NCBI GenBank assembly: GCA_937890765.1
Contig: CALADQ010000004.1
Span: 1-64,000, forward strand
Source of the DNA: an uncultured Candidatus Neoarthromitus sp.
GTDB lineage: Bacteria; Bacillota; Clostridia; Clostridiales; Clostridiaceae
DNA: 64,000 nt
Reading direction: 5' to 3'
In this document: positions 35,271 to 42,328 of the stretch, piece by piece
Layout of the letters: the number at the start of each line of letters is the position of its first letter
Numbering within the stretch: the stretch's first letter is position 1
Notes under the pieces: model-generated
The model's database searches: none
What the model was told of the DNA's origin: nothing
The model's input: the letters and a program-made list of their open reading frames with translations, nothing else
Position numbers and translations under genes: made by a program

Positions 35271-36329
35271 ATGAATAAGGAAGTACAAAAAATTAAAATT
35301 AACCAATCTGTAGTTAATACTTACAGTTATCTTAAAGCTAATTTTAGTGAAGAAGATTTTTGTAGTTTTTTATCTGATGATTGTAAGCTCCATTGTGATT
35401 TTAATGGCGATATTGTTTTAAATTATGAAAAAAATTTTTCTTATGAAGAATTAAAAAGTGAATTTGAAAAAATTAGTGATTCTTATGGTGAAAAAATTTT
35501 GAAAAATATTTTTGATGGGAAAATTTTAAATGTGGATTTCAAAGGATATGGAGAATTAAATTTGAAAAACGATTTAAATAATAGTTCTTCGAGTTATGTT
35601 TTTAATGTTCATGGTGATGAGGAAAATTCGCATTTGGTTTTGTGCAGTGAAATATTAGGTGAAGGAAGTCAATTTAATTATTTTTACAATGTTAATTTGA
35701 AAAATAATTCTAAAATTACTTTAGTTATTTTTGCAAATTCACAAGCGAAAGGATTTATTCACGTTTTAGGAAATTGTGAAAACAATTCAAACATAGAAGT
35801 TTTATTTGTTAATGTTAATCAAAATAATGTTTATACAAATTGTAAGGTTATATTAAATGGTGAAAAATCTTCTAGCAATATTGATGTTTGTTATATTTGT
35901 TCAAAAAATTCTATATTCGATTACAATTTAGTTTCTTCAATGTATGGAGTTGAGAGTGTTTCAAAGATAAATGCCAAAGGTATTTTGCTTGATGATTGTA
36001 AAAAAATATTTAGAAGCACGCTTGATTTTAAGAAAGGCTGTTTGAATTCTAAAGGGTGTGAGAATGAAGAAGTAATTATATTGAGTAAGAATTCTAAAAA
36101 TCAATCGTTGCCTCTTTTGTTGTGCGATGAAAAAAATGTTCAGGGTTCTCACGGATTTACGGCGAATTCAATCAATCAAGATAAAATTTTTTATTTGCTT
36201 AGTCGTGGGTTTAGTGAAAATGAAGCGAAAGGTCTTATTTTAAAAGGAAAGTTTTTAAGTTTGTTTGGCTGCGTTAAAAATCAAAATATTGTTGACAAAT
36301 TTATAAATATTTTGGAGGAGGTAGTTTAG
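35271..36329 (+). CDS. sufD: Fe-S cluster assembly protein SufD
   Basis: 352 residues, a SufB paralogue that completes the SufBC2D complex. The beta-helix core is diverged, but the C-terminus keeps the family pattern (QDKIFYLLSRGFSENEAKGL). A Ser/Asn-rich stretch in the first half is unusual. It sits three bases after sufB. Confidence 0.85.
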   Translation: MNKEVQKIKINQSVVNTYSYLKANFSEEDFCSFLSDDCKLHCDFNGDIVLNYEKNFSYEELKSEFEKISDSYGEKILKNIFDGKILNVDFKGYGELNLKNDLNNSSSSYVFNVHGDEENSHLVLCSEILGEGSQFNYFYNVNLKNNSKITLVIFANSQAKGFIHVLGNCENNSNIEVLFVNVNQNNVYTNCKVILNGEKSSSNIDVCYICSKNSIFDYNLVSSMYGVESVSKINAKGILLDDCKKIFRSTLDFKKGCLNSKGCENEEVIILSKNSKNQSLPLLLCDEKNVQGSHGFTANSINQDKIFYLLSRGFSENEAKGLILKGKFLSLFGCVKNQNIVDKFINILEEVV

Positions 36330-36331
36330 TT

Positions 36332-37558
36332 GTGGATGTTTTGAAAATTAGAAATGATTTTCCTTCTCTTTCTTGCGTAATGGATGATGGAACTTCAATT
36401 GTTTATTTTGATAACGCCGCAACTACATTAAAACCTAAATGTGTTTTAGATTCGATAAATGATGTTTACAAAAATTCGTTTGGAAATGCAAATAGGGGGT
36501 CTCATACTCCAGGGGTTAGAGCTTCTATTGTTGTTGATGATGCTAGGGAATGTGTTAAAAATTTTATAGGAAGTAAGAGTAAACGAAATATTATTTTTAC
36601 AAAAGGAGCAACGGAATCTTTAAACATAATTGTTTTTTCATATGCTATGAACAATTTGAAAAAAGGCGATGAGGTTTTAATAGGAATAGATTCTCATCAT
36701 GCTAATTTTGTTCCTTGGCAAGTTTTAAGCGAGAGAAAGGGAATAAACGTAAATTATTTTTATGTAGATGAATTTGGTGAAATTATAATGGACGATTTCT
36801 TAAAAAAACTTGAGAAATCTCCTAAAATAGTTTCATTCACGCCTATTACAAATACTTTTGGAGTTGTTCATGACTACAAGAAAATAATAGAATTGTCTAA
36901 AAATTCTGGTGCTAAGGTTGTTGTTGATGCCTCACAATCTATGACGCATGTTAAATTTAACGTTGAAGATGATAAAATTGATTTTTTGGTTTTCTCTGGT
37001 CATAAAATTTTTGCTCCACAAGGAGTTGGAGTTTTGTATGCAAGTAGTAGCGTTATAAATAGCATGGAACCTTTTTTGTATGGTGGTGACATGATAGATT
37101 ATGTTTTTGAAGATGAGGTTACTTTTAAAAAATATTATGAAGCTTTTGAGGGAGGTTCGCAAAATATATCATCAATTGGTGGATTGCGTTCAGCTATCGA
37201 TTACATAAATTCAATTGGTTTTGATGAAATTTTGGAATATGAAAATTTATTGAAAAAATATTTTGTTGATAAAAGCAATGACATTGAAGATTTTATTTTG
37301 TATGGACCAAAAGATTTGAACAAAAGAGTTTGCGTTTTTTCATTTAATATAAAAGATGTACATTCGCATGACACTTCTACAATTTTAGATTCTTATGGAA
37401 TTTCAGTTCGTTCAGGGCATCATTGTGCACAGCCTTTCATGAGAAGTCTTTCAATAAATTCAACAACAAGAGCGAGTTTGTGTTTTTATAATACCTTTGA
37501 TGAAATAGATTATTTCTTTGACAAAATCGCAAAAATTAAAGAGATTTTAAAAATTTGA
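36332..37558 (+). CDS. sufS: Cysteine desulfurase SufS
   Basis: PLP enzyme supplying persulfide sulfur, 408 residues. Seen: YFDNAATTLKP at the N-terminus, GATESLNIIVFSYA, DASQSMTHVKF, FSGHKIFAPQGVG with the PLP lysine, and the catalytic-cysteine loop SVRSGHHCAQPFM near the C-terminus. The start is GTG at 36332 after GGAGGAGGT. Pairs with SufU encoded next. Confidence 0.95.
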   Translation: MDVLKIRNDFPSLSCVMDDGTSIVYFDNAATTLKPKCVLDSINDVYKNSFGNANRGSHTPGVRASIVVDDARECVKNFIGSKSKRNIIFTKGATESLNIIVFSYAMNNLKKGDEVLIGIDSHHANFVPWQVLSERKGINVNYFYVDEFGEIIMDDFLKKLEKSPKIVSFTPITNTFGVVHDYKKIIELSKNSGAKVVVDASQSMTHVKFNVEDDKIDFLVFSGHKIFAPQGVGVLYASSSVINSMEPFLYGGDMIDYVFEDEVTFKKYYEAFEGGSQNISSIGGLRSAIDYINSIGFDEILEYENLLKKYFVDKSNDIEDFILYGPKDLNKRVCVFSFNIKDVHSHDTSTILDSYGISVRSGHHCAQPFMRSLSINSTTRASLCFYNTFDEIDYFFDKIAKIKEILKI

Positions 37559-37567
37559 GGTGATTAA

Positions 37568-37984
37568 ATGAATCTTGATGAACTTTACAAAGATACCATT
37601 TTGTATCACGGAAGGAATAGGGAACACAAAAAAGAAATTACTCCGTATGACTTTAAACAAAGAGGAGTTAATCATAGTTGTGGTGATGAAGTAACAATTT
37701 TTTTGAGAGTAAAAGATGGAATAATAGATGACATTTCATTTTTAGGAGATGGATGTATGATTTCGATGGCGTCAACTTCTATGATGATAGATATGGTAAA
37801 AGGTAAAGATGTTGAAAGTGCAAAAAAATTTATTGACACATTTCTTAAAATGATAAAGAGAGAAGCAACTGATGAAGAAATTAAAAAGTTAGGCGATGGA
37901 ATTGTATTTCAAAATATACAAAATATGCCTGCACGTGTTAAGTGTGCAACTTTAGCGTGGCATACTTTGGAAGAAATTATTTAA
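37568..37984 (+). CDS. sufU: Sulfur transfer protein SufU
   Basis: 138 residues, the zinc-dependent acceptor of SufS persulfide in Gram-positive bacteria. The three conserved cysteines are seen in NHSCGDEV, GDGCMISMAS and RVKCATLAW, with the Asp of SCGD between them. ATG after TGAGGTGATT, 9 bases after sufS. Confidence 0.93.
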   Translation: MNLDELYKDTILYHGRNREHKKEITPYDFKQRGVNHSCGDEVTIFLRVKDGIIDDISFLGDGCMISMASTSMMIDMVKGKDVESAKKFIDTFLKMIKREATDEEIKKLGDGIVFQNIQNMPARVKCATLAWHTLEEII

Positions 37985-38050
37985 TTTTTAAGTCTATGTA
38001 TTATTTTACATAGGCTTAAATTTTTTTGAAAATTATTTTTATGTAAAGTA

Positions 38051-38079
38051 TTACATTTAAAAATTTTGTGTGTTATAAT
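38051..38079 (+). promoter_or_regulatory. Promoter of the glycine reductase operon
   Basis: TTACAT (38051-38056), a 17-bp spacer and a perfect TATAAT (38074-38079). A start near 38086 would give a leader of about 330 nt holding the glycine riboswitch. Confidence 0.6.
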
Positions 38080-38164
38080 TGTCAAAGAGAAAAAGTATTT
38101 TGTATTTATGTGTATAAAGTTATTTTAAAATTAAGTATTATGAAGCATATATTTTAAACTTAAT

Positions 38165-38260
38165 GCGTGGGATGATGTTTCCAAAGAGAGAGCTTTCAGC
38201 CGCCGAAGGGGCAAGCCGTACAATGGTGAAACTTTCAGGCAAAAGGATTTGGATTCGTAC
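38165..38260 (+). ncRNA. Glycine riboswitch (single visible aptamer)
   Basis: The hallmark glycine aptamer segments are present: GCCGCCGAAGGGGCAAGC (about 38200-38217) and GAAACTTTCAGGCAAAAGG (38228-38246). P1 can form from CCAAA and GAGAG (38180-38191) with CTTTC (38232-38236) and TTTGG (38248-38252). Only one aptamer is clear. A weak helix at about 38251-38273 followed by a T-rich tract may be the expression platform or a ghost P1. It lies between the promoter and grdX and so should tune the grd operon to glycine. The remaining gap to 38414 shows no other element. Confidence 0.85.
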
Positions 38261-38414
38261 TACATTCTGAATTTTGTTTTTTATTTTTGTTTTTATGTAA
38301 ACCTTTAATTAGCTCAAATGACAGAATGAGTAATTGTGATGGAATTTTTATTTTATCATGGTTACTTTTTTGTCTTTTTATAAAATTATTTTTAGGAGGT
38401 ATGTTTATTTAATT

Positions 38415-38792
38415 TTGGAAAGCTTTACTATCATTACTAATAATCCTATGATGAGTGACAGTGATTTCAGATCGTACATTGAGTTTTATAATGTTTCAAT
38501 AGAAGGGATTTTGCAAATTGTAAGAAAACGTATACACAAAGGTTTTTGTTTACTTACTCATCCTTTATCGGGAAGTGTTAAGCCTACCGAAACTCCGTAT
38601 AAATCAGTTATGATAACTAACAAAGATGGAAATATTGACATGCTTTCGTTAAAAATTATTGAAAGTGCATTAGAAAGTTGCAATAAATTTAATTTTAAAA
38701 CATATAAGTATGATGAGAATATCCTTAAGGATTTTCAGCTTATAGATTTTGAATTAATGAAATCGGCATTAAGTTCTTGTAAGTTTCTTTAA
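38415..38792 (+). CDS. grdX: GrdX family protein
   Basis: Small protein found at the head of glycine reductase operons, role unknown. Seen: TIITNNPMM at the N-terminus, KRIHKGFCLLTHPLSGSVKP, then TPYKSVMI. Family members start only a few residues before IITNNP, so the upstream ATG at 38358 is too early: AAGGAGGT-like AGGAGGT at 38394-38400 lies inside that longer frame. The likely start is TTG at 38415, 14 bases beyond the site; ATT at 38412 is an alternative. No ATG fits. The product has about 125 residues. Confidence 0.8.
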   Translation: MESFTIITNNPMMSDSDFRSYIEFYNVSIEGILQIVRKRIHKGFCLLTHPLSGSVKPTETPYKSVMITNKDGNIDMLSLKIIESALESCNKFNFKTYKYDENILKDFQLIDFELMKSALSSCKFL

Positions 38793-38815
38793 GTATTTAA
38801 GGGGAGGTCGTAAAA

Positions 38816-40096
38816 TTGAGTTTGGAATTGGGATATATATATATAAAAGATATAGTATTTTCCGATGAATCAAAAATTGAAAATGGAATTCTTAAAGTTT
38901 CAAAAATTGAATTACAAAATCTTGTTTTACAAGATGACAAAATTGAAAGTGTTGATTTTGAAATTGCTAAACCTGGAGAAAGTGTTAGAATAACTCCAGT
39001 TAAGGATGTTATTGAGCCAAGGTTTAAGGTTAGTGGTAAAGGACAAATATTTCCTGGTGTTATATCTAAGGTCGATACAGTTGGAAGTGGAAAAACTCAT
39101 GTATTAAGAGGTATGTCTGTGGTTACAACTGGAAAAATAGTTGGATTCCAAGAAGGAATAATTGATATGACTGGAGAGGGATCAGAGTACACTCCTTTTT
39201 CTAAATTGTTAAACTTAGTTATGATTTGCGAACCTGTAAAAAATTTAACACCTCATGAACATGAAAAATCAGTTAGAATTGCTGGATTTAAAGTTGCTAA
39301 TTATTTAGGAGAGCTTGGAAAAAATATAACTCCAGATAAAGTTAAGGTTTATGAAACTTGTTCAATAAAAGAGGGAATAGACAAATATAAAAATTTAAAA
39401 AGAGTTGGTTATGTTCATATGCTTCAAAGTCAAGGATTGTTGCATGATACTTATGTTTATGGAGTTGATGCTAAACAAATATTACCGACGATATTAATTC
39501 CAACTGAGTGTATGGATGGAGCTATAGTTTCGGGAAATTGTGTTTCAGCTTGTGATAAAAATCCAACATATATTCATATGAATAATCCAGTTGTGCATGA
39601 TCTTTTTGAAGAGCATGGAAAAACTATAAATTTTGTTTGTCACATTATAACTAATGAAAATGTTTATTTAGCTGATAAGCAACGTTCTTCAGATTGGACA
39701 GCTAAAATTTGTAAAATGTTAGACTTAGATGGTGTAATTATTTCACAAGAAGGATTTGGAAATCCTGATACCGATCTTATTATGAATTGTAAAAAAATTG
39801 AAGAATATGGAATAAAGACAGTCATAATAACTGATGAATATGCAGGGCGTGATGGAAAATCTCAATCTTTAGCTGATGCAGATATTTTAGCAAATGCTGT
39901 TATTACCGCGGGCAATGCAAATCAAGTTATAATTTTGCCTAAGTTAGATAAAGTAATAGGTTCCCTTGAATATGTGAGTAAGATCGCAGGGGCAAGTGAT
40001 AATACTCTACGTGAAGATGGTTCGTTAGAAGTAGAAATTCAAGTAATTACAGGTGCCACTAATGAACTAGGATTTATTAATTTAAGTGCTAGGTAA
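38816..40096 (+). CDS. grdE: Glycine reductase protein B proprotein GrdE
   Basis: Precursor of the alpha and beta subunits of substrate-specific protein B, 426 residues. Established for the family: the chain is cut before an internal cysteine that becomes a pyruvoyl group, which forms a Schiff base with glycine. The site is seen as IVSGNCVSACDK with Cys at residue 242, the position described for the clostridial protein. TTG start at 38816 after GGGGAGGTCG, 23 bases from grdX. Confidence 0.95.
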   Translation: MSLELGYIYIKDIVFSDESKIENGILKVSKIELQNLVLQDDKIESVDFEIAKPGESVRITPVKDVIEPRFKVSGKGQIFPGVISKVDTVGSGKTHVLRGMSVVTTGKIVGFQEGIIDMTGEGSEYTPFSKLLNLVMICEPVKNLTPHEHEKSVRIAGFKVANYLGELGKNITPDKVKVYETCSIKEGIDKYKNLKRVGYVHMLQSQGLLHDTYVYGVDAKQILPTILIPTECMDGAIVSGNCVSACDKNPTYIHMNNPVVHDLFEEHGKTINFVCHIITNENVYLADKQRSSDWTAKICKMLDLDGVIISQEGFGNPDTDLIMNCKKIEEYGIKTVIITDEYAGRDGKSQSLADADILANAVITAGNANQVIILPKLDKVIGSLEYVSKIAGASDNTLREDGSLEVEIQVITGATNELGFINLSAR

Positions 40097-40134
40097 CTTA
40101 TAAATTATATAGTTCTAAAGGGGGAAAATCAAAA

Positions 40135-41448
40135 TTGAGTAAGTTAAAAGTAGTACATTATATAAATCAGTTTTTTGCGAGTATAGGAGGAGAAGAGAAA
40201 GCTGATTATTCTGTTGAAAAAAGACCCGGTGAAGTTATAGGTCCTGGGGTTGCTTTTGCTAATGCTTTTAAAGATGATGCTGAAATAATTGGAACTATAA
40301 TATGTGGTGATACTTATTACAGTGAAAATATAGATAAAGCTAGTGAAGAGATTCTTAGTATTATAAAAGAATTTAATCCAGATATTTTTATAGCTGGACC
40401 AGCTTTTAATGCAGGAAGGTATGGTTTTGCTTGTGCTTCTATTGCATCTAAAGTACAGGAGCGTTTAGGTATTCTTTCTTTGACTGGAATGTATGTAGAA
40501 AATCCAGGAGCAGATATGTTTAAGGACAAAATTTATATTATTTCAACGAAAAACAATGCTGCTGGAATGAAGGATGCAGTTAATAAAATTTCATCGCTTG
40601 CACTTAAATTATACAGGGGATGCAAGATAGGTGCATCATGTGAAGAAGGATATATTCCAAATGGAGTTCGTGTAAATTTTTTTGAAAAAGAAAGAGGTTC
40701 AAAAAGGGCTGTTAAAATGCTTTTGAAAAAGTTATCAGATGAAGAATTTATTACTGAATATCCAATGCCTAATTTTGATAGAGTTTCTCCTAATCCTGCT
40801 GTTATAGATATTAGAAAATGTAAAATTGCTTTGGTTACTTCAGGTGGAATAGTTCCTAAAGGAAATCCAGATCATATAGAAAGTTCTAGTGCTTCTCGTT
40901 ATGGAGAATATGATATAACGGGAGTTGAGTTTTTAAATAGCGATAATTATGAGACTGCACATGGTGGATATGATCCAGTATATGCTAATGAAAATGCTAA
41001 TAGAGTTCTTCCAATTGATGTACTTCGTGATATGGAGAAGAAAGGTTTAATAGGAGAATTGCACAATAAATTTTATTCCACAGTTGGAAATGGAACTTCT
41101 GTTGCATCATCGAAATCTTTTGCTAAGGAAATTGCAGAAAAATTAGTTTCTGATGAGGTTGATGCAGTTATATTAACAAGTACTTGAGGAACTTGTACAC
41201 GTTGCGGTGCAACGATGGTTAAAGAAATTGAAAAAGCTGGTTTGCCGGTGGTTCATATTTGTACTGTTACACCTATATCTTTGACAGTTGGAGCAAATAG
41301 AATAGTTCCTGCAATTGCTATTCCACATCCGTTAGGAAATCCTAATTTGAGTTACGAAGATGAGAAAAATATAAGATACAAACTTGTAGAAAAAGCATTA
41401 AAAGCTTTGACTATTGATGTCGATGATCAAACAATTTTTGAAAATTGA
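40135..41448 (+). CDS. grdB: Glycine reductase protein B gamma subunit GrdB, selenoprotein
   Basis: 437 residues read through an in-frame TGA at 41185-41187, codon 351, as selenocysteine. Flanks are ILTST before and GTCTRCGATMVKE after, giving the known U-x2-C-x2-C redox motif. The frame then continues to 41448. The selenolate attacks the glycine carbon to give a carboxymethyl-selenoether that is passed to GrdA. A SECIS hairpin should lie just 3' of the TGA; I could not define one by eye. TTG start at 40135. Conventional gene calling would split this into two pieces. Confidence 0.95.
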
Positions 41449-41465
41449 TTTTAGGGGGGTAAAAG

Positions 41466-41927
41466 GTGTCTATTTTAAAAGATAAGAAAGTTATTGTAAT
41501 AGGAGATAGAGATGGAATACCTGGTCCAGCTATTATTGAATGTGTTCAATCTGCTGGTGCTGAAGTTGTGTTTTCATCTACTGAATGTTTCGTCTGAACA
41601 GCTGCTGGTGCTATGGATTTGGAGAATCAGAAAAGAATTAAGGAATTGGCAGAACAATATGGTGCGGAAAATATAGTTGTTTTATTAGGTTCTGCTGAGG
41701 GAGAAGCAGCAGGATTAGCTGCTGAAACTGTTACTTTTGGTGATCCAACATTTGCAGGAGCACTAGCTGGAGTTTCGTTGAAACTCACTGTTTATCATGT
41801 TTTTGAACCGGAAGTAAAAGAAGAATTTGAATGTAGTGTTTATGAAAATCAAGTAAGTATGATGGAAATGGTTCTTGACGTAGAAGGTATTTGTAAAGAA
41901 ATGAATTCTGTAAGAGAACAGTTATAA
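41466..41927 (+). CDS. grdA: Glycine/sarcosine/betaine reductase selenoprotein A, GrdA
   Basis: 153 residues with TGA at 41595-41597 as selenocysteine 44, in the family motif ECFVU followed by TAAGAMDLENQ. The selenocysteine and the nearby cysteine carry the carboxymethyl group from protein B and form a mixed ketene/acetyl intermediate with protein C; thioredoxin re-reduces the pair. The start is GTG at 41466, five bases after TAGGGGGGT. Without readthrough only a 104-residue C-terminal fragment from 41613 would be called. Confidence 0.95.
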
Positions 41928-41935
41928 TTTTTATG

Positions 41936-41961
41936 GCGACAGATAACTTTAGTCCTGTCGC
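41936..41961 (+). promoter_or_regulatory. Intercistronic hairpin between grdA and trxA
   Basis: GCGACAG (41936-41942) pairs with CTGTCGC (41955-41961), 12-base loop. It is followed by TTATAAAAAAA and then a T-run, not an immediate U-tract. It could be a partial terminator or an mRNA-stabilising end for the upstream selenoprotein genes. Confidence 0.5.
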
Positions 41962-41996
41962 TTATAAAAAAATTTTTTTAAATAGGGGGATTTTTA

Positions 41997-42314
41997 ATGT
42001 TAGATTTAGATAAAGAAAATTTTGAAACTGAAGTGTTAAATTCGGAAGGCTATATATTGGTAGATTTTTATAGTGATGGATGTATGCCTTGCAAAGCTTT
42101 AATGCCTCATATACACGCACTTGAAGAAGTTTATGGAGATAAAATAAAGTTTACTTCTTTAAATACGACAAAAGCAAGAAGGCTCGCAATTGGACAAAAA
42201 GTTATGGGGCTTCCAGTAATTGCAATATATAGAGATGGTAAAAAAATAGATGAACTTATTAAAGATGATGCTAATAAAGACAATGTCGAATTAATGATAA
42301 AAAAATATTTGTAA
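41997..42314 (+). CDS. trxA: Thioredoxin of the glycine reductase operon
   Basis: 105 residues, thioredoxin fold with active site DGCMPCKALMP. The motif CMPC replaces the usual CGPC, as is common in thioredoxins tied to amino acid reductases. The cis-proline is in MGLPVIAIY. It reduces the selenide-sulfide of GrdA after each turnover. No thioredoxin reductase gene is in the operon here. ATG after TAGGGGGATT. Confidence 0.92.
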   Translation: MLDLDKENFETEVLNSEGYILVDFYSDGCMPCKALMPHIHALEEVYGDKIKFTSLNTTKARRLAIGQKVMGLPVIAIYRDGKKIDELIKDDANKDNVELMIKKYL

Positions 42315-42328
42315 GTTGGAGAATTTTT

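Noticed and set aside
36332..37558. SufS as NifS/IscS for tRNA thiolation
   Set aside because: The RSGHHCAQP loop and the suf operon context are those of group II SufS with SufU.
38251..38340. Second glycine aptamer of a tandem riboswitch
   Set aside because: The CCGAAGG and CAGGCAAAAGG core motifs occur only once; the downstream sequence has just a weak helix.
41185..41597. grdB and grdA as frameshifted or nonsense pseudogenes
   Set aside because: Both TGA codons fall exactly at known selenocysteine positions, frames stay open beyond them, and the rest of the operon is intact.
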